A stretch of DNA of 64,000 nt from an uncultured Clostridium sp. (GCA_900555045.1 USJW01000005.1:1-64000), one strand, 5' to 3'; shown: positions 1 through 9,419, numbered from the stretch's first letter. The notes: generated from the sequence alone by a model not told the origin. Made by a program: numbers and translations.

Positions 1-158
1 AAAACTTGTAACCCAAGAATATAATAATTTTTGGCCAAAGTAAATCAAAAATCATTACCTTTATGTTTAAAATTATTACTTTTTGACAATGTTTTGGTGA
101 GTTTATTACCTTTTTATGATATAATCAATCAAAACATCTGAGGAAGGTAGGTGCCCAA
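1..158 (+). promoter_or_regulatory. AT-rich upstream region of the sensor kinase gene
   Basis: This stretch is far richer in A and T than the genes around it. A perfect -35 hexamer TTGACA lies at 83-88 and a perfect -10 hexamer TATAAT at 120-125, but they are 31 bp apart and cannot be a normal pair. TATAAT could pair with a weak TTGGTG at 94-99 (20-bp gap). A purine-rich ribosome site lies at about 140-149. No gene is visible; any further upstream gene is outside the window. Confidence 0.35.
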
Positions 159-1880
159 ATGACACTCAAAAATACCAGCTTCAAACGGAAAATCTCATTG
201 CTGCTCATCGCCGCACTGACCATATACTCCCTTGTGATCTCCCTGCTGTTTACAAGGACGATCGGGCGTTACGAGCGTCTCCTCTATCAGGAGGCCGCCT
301 CCTCCCTGTCCTTGATGTCTAAGGACCTCTCCAATCAGCTTAATGGTATCAACAGCACTTCCACTTACCTGGCCACGGACCAGTTGATCCAGCAGTCCCT
401 TGCCTCCTTGGGCGGCAGCCTCACAGACTTTGAGCTGGCTGTAATCAAAAGCCGCTGTCTGTCCCAGCTGTATTCGTACCTGAATACCTCTCCAGATATT
501 ATCTCCATCTCCCTTTACACGGACCGCTTCACGATATGCTGTGGAAGATCGTCACGGCAGGAACCCCCCGAGGCTCTGGAGGCAATCGGACAGCAGCTGA
601 AAGGCTCCAACGGCAAGGAGCTCTGGATTCCCAGCAGAGACCCTGAAGATTCCAGCGTGCTCCTGTGCCGGCAGATCCGTAAAATTCAAAATCTGTCTCT
701 GGACGTTCTCGGCACCGTGGTTATCCGCGTGGATCTGGACACCATCGTCAGCCGTGCCCAGACCTCAAACAGCCATCACATCACGCTGTTAGACGGCGAG
801 ACATCCCTGTACTCCTCCCAGTCCACCGGCGAATCCGATATCCATATGATGTTGGATACGCCTGGCGGTTACCGCATAGTCAGGGCAAAGAGAGCGGACT
901 ATTTTCTATCCGTGTATCGGATGCCTTATCCCGGGTGGCTTCTGGGACTTTCCGTCCCATACAACGATATATTCAGTTCCATACTCCTGACCCGGCTATC
1001 CATGCTGCTTCTGATTCCCCTGATTGGCTTTCTCATCATGCTCATGGCCAGGCCGCTGATTGGGAGTCTCACCTGCCATTTGCATACTCTGACACAAAAA
1101 ATAGAGAGTCTGCATTCGGGAAATCTGACGCCCATCGACGTGGGCTATGACTACACAAACCGCACGGACGAATTCGGCCGCATCCACCAGGCCTATGACC
1201 GTATGTTAAATGACATTCAAAACCTGACGCAGGAGAATTATCAGAAGCAGCTGCTCCTCAAGGATGCACAGTTAAAGGCTCTTGAGCAGCAGATCAACCC
1301 ACACTTTCTTTACAATGTGCTGGACACCATCCACTGGCGGGCTAAGGTTCTGAACGACAGCCTGATCAGCACCATGGTGGAATCTCTGGCCAATCTGCTC
1401 TACTACACGCTGAGCGAGGACCGCGATCTCGTTCCCCTGGAGAACGAGCTGAATCTGGTGGATAGTTATGTAAACATTCAAAAACTGCGCTTCACGGAAC
1501 GGATGGTTTACACCTGTCATGTGGATTCCGATCTCTTAACGATTCTGGTCCCCAAGCTGTGCCTCCAGCCCCTGTTGGAAAATGCCATCAAATATGGGGT
1601 TGAACGCTGTGTGAACACCTGCAATATCCACCTGGATATATCAGGAGACCAGAATACCGCCGTAATCCGACTGACCAACGATGGCCCCTGCATACCTGAA
1701 AAAGCGATGGAGCTTCTGTCAATCGGGAAGTTGACCCCTTCCGGCAACAGCGTCGGCCTGCAAAACATCGACTCACGGATCAAACTGATTTTCGGAAAGG
1801 AATATGGAATCCAGCTCACTGTGGAAAAAGGCTTAAATACCGTGCAGGTCAATCTTCCCATCACATTCCCGCAATCTTAA
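159..1880 (+). CDS. YesM-type sensor histidine kinase
   Basis: Membrane histidine kinase of the YesM/LytS-like class, which typically senses extracellular sugars and phosphorylates an AraC-type response regulator. The 573 residues show an N-terminal membrane segment (about 11-32), an extracellular sensor region (33-278), a second membrane segment (279-301), a HAMP region (302-355), a short coiled coil, then the His_kinase domain with motif QQINPHFLYN (phospho-acceptor His about residue 381) and an HATPase domain with LENAIKYG (about 470) and GLQN (about 535). The start follows a purine-rich ribosome site. The response regulator begins 12 bp after the stop, so the two are co-transcribed. No transporter or glycosidase adjoins it inside the window, so the ligand cannot be inferred. 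Confidence 0.93.
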   Translation: MTLKNTSFKRKISLLLIAALTIYSLVISLLFTRTIGRYERLLYQEAASSLSLMSKDLSNQLNGINSTSTYLATDQLIQQSLASLGGSLTDFELAVIKSRCLSQLYSYLNTSPDIISISLYTDRFTICCGRSSRQEPPEALEAIGQQLKGSNGKELWIPSRDPEDSSVLLCRQIRKIQNLSLDVLGTVVIRVDLDTIVSRAQTSNSHHITLLDGETSLYSSQSTGESDIHMMLDTPGGYRIVRAKRADYFLSVYRMPYPGWLLGLSVPYNDIFSSILLTRLSMLLLIPLIGFLIMLMARPLIGSLTCHLHTLTQKIESLHSGNLTPIDVGYDYTNRTDEFGRIHQAYDRMLNDIQNLTQENYQKQLLLKDAQLKALEQQINPHFLYNVLDTIHWRAKVLNDSLISTMVESLANLLYYTLSEDRDLVPLENELNLVDSYVNIQKLRFTERMVYTCHVDSDLLTILVPKLCLQPLLENAIKYGVERCVNTCNIHLDISGDQNTAVIRLTNDGPCIPEKAMELLSIGKLTPSGNSVGLQNIDSRIKLIFGKEYGIQLTVEKGLNTVQVNLPITFPQS

Positions 1881-1892
1881 GGAGAATTATCT

Positions 1893-3374
1893 ATGTATAA
1901 AATGCTGATCGCCGACGACGAAAAAATTATCCGCGAATCCCTCTCTGCTGCCATCGATTGGACCTCCCTCGGTGTGGAGGTGACCGCAGTCTGCGCGGAT
2001 GGAATTGAACTGTATAATGCCATTCTGGATGAATACCCGGATATCGTGATCACGGACATCATGATGCCCGGCCTGACCGGTTTAGAATTGATTGAGAAAA
2101 TTCAGAAGATCGACAACTCGATCCAATTTATACTGTTGTCCGGCTACCGCGAGTTTGAGTACGCCAAGCAGGCCATCCGCCTGGGCGTCTGTGAATATCT
2201 GCTCAAACCCTGCCGCGAAGGGGAATTAACCGCTTCCGTCCGGAATGTATGCCGGCAGTTGGATTCGCGCAGGAAAGCTCCAGATATCGCGGAGGAATAC
2301 TTGGACCTGAAATCCAGCCAGTTCTGGGCCTCCCTGCGCTGCGAAATTTTTGAGGCCCTGACCTCAGACCGTTTGGCGCCCCTGGACCGCGTTCCACGTT
2401 TTGCGGACAGCTCGATCGTTCAAATTGAGCTTTGCAGCCTGTCCCCCGAGCAGGCCGGCCGGTTGCTGCACAGCCAGACCAGCCTTACAGAGCGACTAAA
2501 TGCCCGGATTATCTTTCTGTCAGGAAATACCCTGGTTTTTCTAGCCTCCTACTCTCCCAGCACAGACTATAACGGGATTATCCATGGCCTCCAGGGGGCT
2601 TGTGACTTTCCGGAGCCAGCCCCTGCCTGCACAAGACACTGGATTTGGGAGGACAATGAAGCTTCATTTGTAAAGCTTATCGCAAAGCTGCAGTCCCGTG
2701 ATTGTCTATACTCCATCGACAGTTGTGGACTTCTTCATGAGATTGTACTCCGCTCGGTCCCCAAGCCTGAGATTTCTCAACTTCTGAGCCTGCTTTTGAC
2801 AGACAACAGCGCCTTCGAGAAACGCCTGCGCAGAATTGTGGAGAAAAATTCCTGTCTGAATGATGCAAAGCATTTCCTGCTGCACTTTTTCTTCGAGCTG
2901 CTGTCCGTCCCACAGGCAAAGGGGCGTATCCTGTCTTTCTTCTCATTCGACACATTCCTTAACCTGAAGGAGCCCGACGAAGTGGTCCGTTTCACCCTGG
3001 AGATCGCCTCCTATCTGTTGGACAATGAGGCTCAGGTTGAGTACAAGCCCTTTATCAACCAGATTATCGACTACTGCCGAGACCACCTGGATTACTCGGA
3101 TCTTTCCTTAAAATATGTGGCTGAAAACATTCTCTTCATGAATGTCAACTACTTGAGCCGGGAATTCAGCAAAACTACCGGCGAAACCTTCTCCGCCTTC
3201 CTTACGCGGGTGCGGATGGAGCGCGCCAGAGCCCTGCTCCTGCAGTTTGGCGAGGAAAAGATTTCCAGCATATCAAAGCAGTGCGGCTATGAAAACCCAC
3301 AATATTTCAGCCAGGTATTCCGCAAATACTATGGGGTGTCTCCCAGTATTTACCTTCAGTCCGTCCACAATTAG
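1893..3374 (+). CDS. YesN-type response regulator, REC plus AraC HTH
   Basis: Partner of the preceding kinase. It has an N-terminal receiver domain (1-120) with the acidic pair ADDE, phospho-acceptor Asp55 in VITDIMMPG and the conserved Lys in LLKPC (about 104). A long divergent middle region (130-385) follows, then a C-terminal AraC-type double helix-turn-helix (about 390-493) ending in CGYENPQYFSQVFRKYYGVSP. At 493 residues it has the usual length for clostridial YesN proteins. An AGGAG site precedes the ATG. It probably activates a carbohydrate uptake gene set, but the target is not identifiable here. Transcription from this side converges on the NUDIX gene. Confidence 0.93.
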   Translation: MYKMLIADDEKIIRESLSAAIDWTSLGVEVTAVCADGIELYNAILDEYPDIVITDIMMPGLTGLELIEKIQKIDNSIQFILLSGYREFEYAKQAIRLGVCEYLLKPCREGELTASVRNVCRQLDSRRKAPDIAEEYLDLKSSQFWASLRCEIFEALTSDRLAPLDRVPRFADSSIVQIELCSLSPEQAGRLLHSQTSLTERLNARIIFLSGNTLVFLASYSPSTDYNGIIHGLQGACDFPEPAPACTRHWIWEDNEASFVKLIAKLQSRDCLYSIDSCGLLHEIVLRSVPKPEISQLLSLLLTDNSAFEKRLRRIVEKNSCLNDAKHFLLHFFFELLSVPQAKGRILSFFSFDTFLNLKEPDEVVRFTLEIASYLLDNEAQVEYKPFINQIIDYCRDHLDYSDLSLKYVAENILFMNVNYLSREFSKTTGETFSAFLTRVRMERARALLLQFGEEKISSISKQCGYENPQYFSQVFRKYYGVSPSIYLQSVHN

Positions 3375-3394
3375 TTTACATGCACGTCACACCC

Positions 3395-3424
3395 AAAAAG
3401 GCGCCCCGGTCATCCCGGAGCGCC
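3395..3424 (-). terminator. Rho-independent terminator of the NUDIX gene
   Basis: Read on the minus strand, a GC-rich stem (GGCGC-t-CCGG, loop, CCGG-g-GCGCC) at 3400-3424 is followed by TTTTT. It lies 21 bp beyond the NUDIX stop codon and can also serve the converging response-regulator gene. Confidence 0.8.
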
Positions 3425-3445
3425 CTCATTTGCGTTGCGATTCAC

Positions 3446-3898
3446 TTAAAAATACTTCTTGCTTCCCCAAAGATTACTCTTCTTCAAATCCAGGTACTCA
3501 TTGTAAGCCTTCTCCAGGATCTGCTTTTCATTGGAAAACTTCAGCAGATGGTAAGCTTCGTAGAACTTGTAGTACCCAGAGTCCAGAAAGTATTCTTCCC
3601 GCTGTGGTTTGCTGTAATAGCTGTCGGCCATCATCAGGTACCAGTGGACGTCCTTTTCCACCACGTCCTGTGGGGTATTGAATGAATATTGGCTCTTCCC
3701 GATATACTTGATGATGGAGGCGCTGACCCCTGTCTCTTCCTTGACTTCCCGCAGGGCGGTCTCCTTATACTCTTCGCCAGCTTCTACTGTTCCCTTGGGC
3801 AGCACCCAGCCCTCGTACTTGTTTTTGTAGTTCTTGTACAGGACAAGGATTTTCCCACGAAAAATAACCACACCGCCGCAGCTCGTTGCCTCAATCAT
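3446..3898 (-). CDS. NUDIX hydrolase
   Basis: NUDIX-fold pyrophosphohydrolase that hydrolyses a nucleoside diphosphate linked to another group. The diagnostic NUDIX box is complete: G, five residues, E, seven residues, REV-KEETGV, at about residues 38-60 of the 150-residue protein. I chose the ATG at 3898 rather than an upstream frame extension to 4000 because an AGGAGG site lies 7 bp ahead of it and the conserved strand ATSCGGVVIF follows directly. The substrate cannot be told from the sequence; the family includes mutT-, ADP-ribose- and diadenosine-polyphosphate-specific members. It lies 136 bp downstream of the MATE gene on the same strand and has its own terminator. Confidence 0.9.
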   Translation of the reverse strand: MIEATSCGGVVIFRGKILVLYKNYKNKYEGWVLPKGTVEAGEEYKETALREVKEETGVSASIIKYIGKSQYSFNTPQDVVEKDVHWYLMMADSYYSKPQREEYFLDSGYYKFYEAYHLLKFSNEKQILEKAYNEYLDLKKSNLWGSKKYF

Positions 3899-4034
3899 TG
3901 CAATCCCTCCTGGTGTTGGTGTGTATCCGGCACAGGCTCTATAGCGCTTTGCCCGCGTCATAACTGGCTCTAGTATACAACTTTTGGGAGGGATATGCAA
4001 GGGTGAATCCGGGCGCTTCCAAATTTTGCGAAAT

Positions 4035-5423
4035 CTACGTGGTCTGCCGCTCCTCCATCTCCATCCGCTTCATGTCGCGGGTCATCTCCCGCAGCAGGCC
4101 GATCTGTAACGGAATTGCCACCATAAAGCTGATCACGTCGGAGATGGGCTGGCTGACCTGCACGCCGAAAAGCCCCATGTAGGCCGGCAGCGTCAGCACC
4201 AGCGGGATGAAGAACAGGCCCTGCCTGGACATGGCCAGGATCGTGGCGCGCACGCCCTTTCCCATGGTCTGCATCATCATGTTGCACATGGTGATCCACC
4301 CCACTAACGGGAACGACAGGCACTGCAGGCGCAGCGCCCGGGTGCCGTAGCGGATCACGTCGGGATCGCCCTTCCGGAAGATGCTGACCAACCACTCCGC
4401 GCCAAACCAGCCCAGGATCGCCATCACAAACAGGAAGCAGGTAGAAACGCGCACGCAGAACCAGAAGCCCTCCTTCACGCGGGCGTACTTTCTGGCGCCA
4501 TAGTTGAAGCCACACACCGGCTGGAAGCCCTGGCCGAAGCCGATCATCATGGAGGAGGCAAACTGGGTAATCCGCATCACGATGGACATGGCCGCGATGG
4601 CCGCATCCCCGTAGGGTCTGGCCATCAGGTTCATGCAGGTGGTGGCGACGCTTCCCAGGCCCTGACGGCACAGGGACGGCATGCCGCCGTTTAAGATGAT
4701 CTTGTAGCGCTCGATGCTGGGCGAGAACTTGCGGATGTCGATGCGCAGGTTTCCGCCCTTCCTGGTCCCGTTAAACAGCAGGCAGAAGCTGATAAACTGG
4801 CTGATGATCGTGGCCAGCGCCGCGCCCGCGGTGCCCATGTGGAACACGAAGATCAGCAGGGGGTCAAGGGCGATGTTGATCACCGCGCCCGACGCGATTC
4901 CGATCATGGCGTAGAACGCGCTGCCCTGGAAGCGCAGCTGGTTGTTTAACACCAGCGCGGCGGTCATGTAGGGCGCGCCGATCAGGATGAAGCGCAGATA
5001 GTCCTTGGCATAAGGAAGGATCGTGTCCGTGGCGCCTAAGAGGCGGCAAAGCCCGTCCAGATTGCTAAGGCCCACCACCATGAGCACCAGGCCCATGATG
5101 AACGCGGACACAAAGCCCGTGGCAGCCATCTTGGCCGCCTCGTCAAACTCCTGGGCGCCCAGCTTGCGGGACACGTAGTTTCCCGAGCCGTGGCCGAAGA
5201 AGAAGCCGAAGGCCTGAATCACAGCCATCACGGAGAAGGACACCCCCACTGCGCCGGTTGCGCTGGTCCCCACCTGCCCCACAAAGAAGGTGTCCGCCAT
5301 GTTGTAAAAGGACGTGACCAGCATGCTGATAATGGTCGGCCCGGCCAGCTCGCAGATCAAGTGCTGGACCGGCTCCTGGGTCATATGTATAAATTTCTCT
5401 TCCTGAGACTGTATCGCTGCCAT
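4035..5423 (-). CDS. MATE family efflux transporter
   Basis: Multidrug and toxic compound extrusion protein, a cation-coupled exporter of 462 residues with the family's twelve hydrophobic segments. The N-terminal signature PTIISMLVTSFYNMADTFFVG is typical of the clostridial DinF/NorM-like group, and the equivalent SSMMIGFGQGFQPVCGFNYGA marks the start of the second half. An AGGGGGAA ribosome site precedes the ATG. The gene starts only 18 bp after the stop of the molybdenum hydroxylase large subunit, so it is probably the last or next-to-last gene of that operon. This suggests, as inference only, that it exports a substrate or product of the hydroxylase. No drug specificity can be read from sequence. 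Confidence 0.92.
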   Translation of the reverse strand: MAAIQSQEEKFIHMTQEPVQHLICELAGPTIISMLVTSFYNMADTFFVGQVGTSATGAVGVSFSVMAVIQAFGFFFGHGSGNYVSRKLGAQEFDEAAKMAATGFVSAFIMGLVLMVVGLSNLDGLCRLLGATDTILPYAKDYLRFILIGAPYMTAALVLNNQLRFQGSAFYAMIGIASGAVINIALDPLLIFVFHMGTAGAALATIISQFISFCLLFNGTRKGGNLRIDIRKFSPSIERYKIILNGGMPSLCRQGLGSVATTCMNLMARPYGDAAIAAMSIVMRITQFASSMMIGFGQGFQPVCGFNYGARKYARVKEGFWFCVRVSTCFLFVMAILGWFGAEWLVSIFRKGDPDVIRYGTRALRLQCLSFPLVGWITMCNMMMQTMGKGVRATILAMSRQGLFFIPLVLTLPAYMGLFGVQVSQPISDVISFMVAIPLQIGLLREMTRDMKRMEMEERQTT

Positions 5424-5441
5424 AAGAATTCCCCCTCTGCG

Positions 5442-7757
5442 CTAGTTCTTCTCCTGCATCCCCATGAACACCTTCTCCGCCGTGATCGGCAGCTCTCTCA
5501 CACGCACGCCCACCGCGTTGTACACAGCGTTTGCGATGGCCGGCGACGGCGTGTTGATCACAACCTCGCCGATGGACTTGGCGCCGAAGGGGCCTCCGGG
5601 CTCATAGCTGTTCTCAAACTCCACCCGGATGTTGCCCACATCCAGGCGGCTGGGGATCTTGTACTGCATGAACGAGTTCTCGTAGAGTCTTCCGGTCTCG
5701 GAATAGTTGATGTCCTCGTAGAGGGCCATGCCGATGCCCTGGGCCAGGCCGCCCTCGGCCTGCACGCGCACCAAATTGGGATTTAAGGCCGTGCCGCAGT
5801 CCACCACGGCCGCGTAGTCGATCAGGGTCACCGCGCCGGTCTCCGTGTCCACCTCCACCTCGGCGGCACCCACCATGAAGGGCGGCGGGGACGTGAGGGA
5901 GTGATGGGAGGCGCTGGCGGACAGCGCATCGCTGTTAAAGCCCATGGAGCGGTTGGCGATGTCCTTCACGGAGATGGAGCAAGCCTCACCGCCGTCAGCC
6001 GCAGGCTTAAACACCCGCTTACCGTCAAACTCCAGGCCCTCCGGCGCGACGCCCAGATACTCGGCGCCCTTCTTCACGATCTTTTCCTTTAGGGACTCGC
6101 AGGCCTTGACCACCGCCATGCCGGTCAAATAGGCCGTGCTGGAGGCGTAGGATCCGGAGTCGTAGGGGGAGATATCCGTGTCGGCCCCGTACACCACCAC
6201 ATCGTCCAGCTCGCACTCCAGACACTCGGCGGCCACCTGGGCCAGCGTGGTGTCGCAGCCGGTGCCCATGTCAGCGGCGCCGATGGTCAGGCTGTAGAAG
6301 CCGTCGTCGTTGACCTTGACGGTGGCTCCCGCCACGTCCACGCCGGAGATGGAGGAACCCTGCATGGCCATGGCGATTCCCACGCCGCGCACCTTGCCGC
6401 CGCCCATATCCCGGCGGGGATATTTCTCATCCCAGCCGATCATCTCCTTAGCCCTGGCCAGACAGCGGTCCAGAGCGCAGCTGGAGGCCGGCTCATTGTA
6501 GTAGGCGGGCATGATGTCGCCCTCCTTCACCAGGTTCATCTCCCGCAGCTTCACCGGGTCCATCTTGAGCTCGGCCGCCAGCTCGCTGACCGCGGACTCC
6601 ACCGCGAAGATTCCCTGGGTGGCGCCGTAGCCGCGGTAGGCTCCGGAGCTCATGCGGTTGGTGTAGACCACGTCGTAGGCGAAGCGGAAGGCCCTGGGAG
6701 TCCGGTACAGCGGAATGGACTTGTGGCCGGAGAGTCCCACGGTCGTGGGCCCGTGTTCGCCGTACGCGCCGGTGTTGGACAGAGTGTAGACGTCCATGGC
6801 CTGGAGGATTCCGTCGTCATTGCAGCCGATCCTCACGCGCACCTCCATCTCGTGGCGGGGGGAGGAGGCGATCTGGGACTCATAGCGGCTGTAGATGATC
6901 TTGGCCGGCTTTCCGGTCATCCAGGTGACCACAGCCGGGTAGACCTCCGCCACCACGGTCTGCTTCGCGCCGAAGCCGCCGCCGATGCGGGGCTTGACCA
7001 CGCGGATCTTGGACTTGGGGATGTCTAAGGCGTTCGCCAGGATGCGGCGGGCGTGGAACACGATCTGGGTGGAGGACACCACGTTCAAGCGGCCGTACAC
7101 GTCCATGTAGGTGAAGGTGCGGAAGGTCTCCATCATGGCCTGCTGGTTGGCCTTCACATGGTAGGTGCGGTCGATCACATGGCTGCACTCCGCGAGCACC
7201 GCGTCCACATCCCCGGACTGCTCGGTTCCGCAGGCACAGAGGTTGCGCATGTTGTCCGCTCCCACCTCACAGAGCGCCTTCCAGTCGTCCTCCGGGTGAA
7301 CTAAAATGGGGTTGTCCTTGGCCTCGTGCATGTCTAAAACCGGCTCCAAAACCTGGTATTTCACCTTGATTAAGCGCATGGCGTGATCCACCTTCGCCTC
7401 GCTCTCGCCGGCAATGATGGCCACCGCGTCGCCCACAAAGCGCAGGCGTTTGTCCAAAATCAGGCGGTCGTAGGGGCTGGGCTCCGGGTAGGTCTGCCCG
7501 GCCATGGTGAAGCGCTTCTGGGGCACGTCCTTGTAGGTCAGGATGCACTCAATTCCGGGAAGCTTTTTCGCCACGCTGCAGTCGATCTCCGTGATCAGCG
7601 CATGGGCGTAGGGGCTTCGCAGCACCTTCACCACCAGGCAGCTCTCCGGCGCAATGTCGGCGGTGAACACCGGCTTGCCGGTCACAAGCGCCATGGCGTC
7701 CTTCTTGATCACCGGTGCGCCCACCACGCGGTAGGTCTGTCTCTTCTCGTTCTCCAT
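5442..7757 (-). CDS. Xanthine dehydrogenase-type molybdenum-binding large subunit
   Basis: Catalytic subunit of a molybdenum hydroxylase of the xanthine dehydrogenase family, oxidising a purine or another N-heterocycle at the molybdopterin site. The 771 residues have the small a/b hammerhead domain at the N-terminus (KDAMALVTGKPVFTAD, about 20-130), the PRIGGGFGAKQ motif, the SGAYRGYGATQ motif near the active site, and the C-terminal GAKSIGE segment that carries the catalytic Glu. Start ATG at 7757 overlaps the stop of the 2Fe-2S subunit by one base (TGATG), so translation is coupled. Together with the next two genes it forms a complete MoCo/FeS/FAD enzyme. Xanthine is the default guess; nicotinate or another heterocycle is equally possible. 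Confidence 0.93.
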   Translation of the reverse strand: MENEKRQTYRVVGAPVIKKDAMALVTGKPVFTADIAPESCLVVKVLRSPYAHALITEIDCSVAKKLPGIECILTYKDVPQKRFTMAGQTYPEPSPYDRLILDKRLRFVGDAVAIIAGESEAKVDHAMRLIKVKYQVLEPVLDMHEAKDNPILVHPEDDWKALCEVGADNMRNLCACGTEQSGDVDAVLAECSHVIDRTYHVKANQQAMMETFRTFTYMDVYGRLNVVSSTQIVFHARRILANALDIPKSKIRVVKPRIGGGFGAKQTVVAEVYPAVVTWMTGKPAKIIYSRYESQIASSPRHEMEVRVRIGCNDDGILQAMDVYTLSNTGAYGEHGPTTVGLSGHKSIPLYRTPRAFRFAYDVVYTNRMSSGAYRGYGATQGIFAVESAVSELAAELKMDPVKLREMNLVKEGDIMPAYYNEPASSCALDRCLARAKEMIGWDEKYPRRDMGGGKVRGVGIAMAMQGSSISGVDVAGATVKVNDDGFYSLTIGAADMGTGCDTTLAQVAAECLECELDDVVVYGADTDISPYDSGSYASSTAYLTGMAVVKACESLKEKIVKKGAEYLGVAPEGLEFDGKRVFKPAADGGEACSISVKDIANRSMGFNSDALSASASHHSLTSPPPFMVGAAEVEVDTETGAVTLIDYAAVVDCGTALNPNLVRVQAEGGLAQGIGMALYEDINYSETGRLYENSFMQYKIPSRLDVGNIRVEFENSYEPGGPFGAKSIGEVVINTPSPAIANAVYNAVGVRVRELPITAEKVFMGMQEKN

Positions 7758-8233
7758 CAGGCGTTTCCTCCTTCCCGCTGCGCTTTCTTGTATGCCAGAT
7801 AATTCTTCACGGCCCGCAGCTGGGACATGTACCCGCTGCACCGGCACAGATTACCGGCCAGATACTCTTTGATCTCCTCCTCGGTGGGGTCGTCCAATTC
7901 CCGCACCATGGACAGCACGTTCATGATAAAGCCGGGGCTGCAGAAGCCGCACTGCTCGCCGCCCTCCTCTGCCAGAAACCGGCCGAACTCCTCGGCCTCC
8001 TTCTGAAGGCCCTCCAGCGTCCGCAGATGCCGCCCGTCGGCCCGAACGGCCAGCGTGGAACAGGAGAGAATGGGCTTTTTGTCCATCCACACGGTGCAAA
8101 GCCCGCAGTTGTCCGTCTCACAGCCGCGCTTCACGCTGGTGCAGCCCAGGCTGCGGAGCAGGTCGAGGAGCAGCATGTCCGCTTCAATGTCGGCCTGCAC
8201 GGTCTTTCCGTTTAATCGAAATTGGATATTCAT
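7757..8233 (-). CDS. Molybdenum hydroxylase [2Fe-2S] subunit
   Basis: Small electron-transfer subunit (158 residues) of the XDH-type enzyme. The plant-ferredoxin-type cluster is bound by the Cys set in GCETDNCGLC plus a later Cys (about 39-62). The second, helical-domain cluster is bound by QCGFCSPG and GNLCRCSGY (about 99-137). This is the XdhC/CoxS/NdhS arrangement at the normal family length. It overlaps the FAD-subunit gene upstream by 4 bp and the large-subunit gene downstream by 1 bp, so the three are translationally coupled and probably made in equal amounts. Confidence 0.95.
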   Translation of the reverse strand: MNIQFRLNGKTVQADIEADMLLLDLLRSLGCTSVKRGCETDNCGLCTVWMDKKPILSCSTLAVRADGRHLRTLEGLQKEAEEFGRFLAEEGGEQCGFCSPGFIMNVLSMVRELDDPTEEEIKEYLAGNLCRCSGYMSQLRAVKNYLAYKKAQREGGNA

Positions 8234-9024
8234 ACTCTGCTCACACTCCTTCCCATCAGGCTCTCCATCAGCCTGCGAATGTACACCGTGGCCAGCTGGC
8301 GGCGGTACTCGCCGCTTCCCCGGTTGTTGGTGCCGTAGCTGAAGGCGTTCGCCGCCTCCTTCGCCAGCTCCGCCAGGCTCTCGTTTCCGTCGTCCGTCAC
8401 CTCGGTCAGGCGCGCTCTCGCGGGCCGCGCACCAACCGCCACATACCAGTGGTCACCCAGGCGGGACACACAGCAGGCGATCAGCGGAAAATCCGTCCGG
8501 GAGTTGCGCTGGGTGGTGTAGGCCGCCTTGCGCCCGTCCTTGCGGATGATGATGCGCACCAGGATATCCCGGTCATCCCGGCTCACCGGGCGGGCCGCAA
8601 ACTCGGCCAGCGGGACCACGCCCTCGTGGTGCAGCTCCACATATGTATCAAGTGCCATAAGGCATGTCAGGATGTCGGAGAACCCGAACCGCGCGTAGAC
8701 GCTGCCGCCCACGGTGGCGCTGTTGCGCAGCTGCACGCCCACGATGTGGCGGGTGCACTCCTTAAAAATACCGTTGAAATACTGGTTCAGGCCCGGATGA
8801 GTTTCCAGCTGTCTGAGTGTACACATGCAGCCGATTTTAAACTCCCGGTCCGTCTCCTCAATCTTGTCCAGCCCCAGGCCCGACAAGTCCACGATAACGC
8901 GCTTTGTGACTGACGTCATCTTCAGCCACGCCATGCCGCCCACAATCAGGCTGCTGCGCTTCTGGCAAAGCTCGTAGGCTTCGTCCAAATCTCTTACCTT
9001 CACGTAATCTTCCGCTCGAAACAC
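8230..9024 (-). CDS. Molybdenum hydroxylase FAD-binding subunit
   Basis: FAD subunit (about 264 residues) of the XDH-type enzyme, homologous to CoxM/XdhB. It passes electrons from the Fe-S subunit to NAD or another acceptor. The FAD-binding segments are recognisable as IVGGMAWLKM near the N-terminus and RNSATVGGSVYARFGFSD in the middle, followed by the CO_deh_flav_C region. I choose the GTG at 9024, which has an AGAGGAG ribosome site 8 bp ahead. An alternative GTG at 9048 has none. It is the first gene of the operon and lies about 70 bp behind a consensus promoter. Confidence 0.9.
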   Translation of the reverse strand: MFRAEDYVKVRDLDEAYELCQKRSSLIVGGMAWLKMTSVTKRVIVDLSGLGLDKIEETDREFKIGCMCTLRQLETHPGLNQYFNGIFKECTRHIVGVQLRNSATVGGSVYARFGFSDILTCLMALDTYVELHHEGVVPLAEFAARPVSRDDRDILVRIIIRKDGRKAAYTTQRNSRTDFPLIACCVSRLGDHWYVAVGARPARARLTEVTDDGNESLAELAKEAANAFSYGTNNRGSGEYRRQLATVYIRRLMESLMGRSVSRV

Positions 9025-9103
9025 CCGATTAACTCCTCTCTTGTACACAAACGTTTCTGTTTTTCTGCCTCAAGTGCCCTCACAGGGCATGTCAAACAGA
9101 GAG

Positions 9104-9132
9104 ATTATAACATTATTCCATGGGTTTGCCAA
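9104..9132 (-). promoter_or_regulatory. Sigma-A promoter of the molybdenum hydroxylase operon
   Basis: On the minus strand TTGGCA (9132-9127) and TATAAT (9109-9104) are separated by exactly 17 bp. The resulting leader contains a short hairpin GCCCT-gtg-AGGGC at about 9077-9089, ahead of the GTG start at 9024. I see no known riboswitch in the leader. Confidence 0.75.
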
Positions 9133-9372
9133 TATTCGAGCGTTATTCTTCCGCTCGTATAGCGCATATTGCCGGATGGCTCTTGTCAGCCGGGCAAAAT
9201 TGTGGTACGCTCTTCCTATCTGCCGGGGATTCTCCCCAGCATTCGCTTCACCGGCCGCAGGCACTGCGGTCTCACGGCGCGTTCCGCCGGAATTTTTTCA
9301 CAGGTTACGTTTCACGATTTCACAGTCTCACCACATACCGAGGGGAGGGTCCGCCTATGATTTAACTTGTCG
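9133..9372. other. Intergenic spacer between divergent genes
   Basis: This stretch lies between the promoter of the molybdenum hydroxylase operon and the promoter of the Rpn nuclease gene. Short frames across it have no ribosome site and no protein-like composition. I see no RNA gene or repeat in it. Confidence 0.5.
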
Positions 9373-9401
9373 TTGAATCCGCACACTATTTTTTGTATAA
9401 T
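9373..9401 (+). promoter_or_regulatory. Sigma-A promoter of the Rpn gene
   Basis: TTGAAT (9373-9378) and a perfect TATAAT (9396-9401) are 17 bp apart. The expected transcription start is near 9408, only about 12 bases before the ATG at 9420 and inside the AAGAGGAG ribosome site. The mRNA leader would therefore be extremely short, or the ribosome site partly lost. Confidence 0.7.
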
Positions 9402-9419
9402 AAGAGGAGAAACAAGACA

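Noticed and set aside
83..125. Consensus promoter made of TTGACA and TATAAT upstream of the sensor kinase
   Set aside because: The two hexamers are 31 bp apart, too far for one RNA polymerase site.
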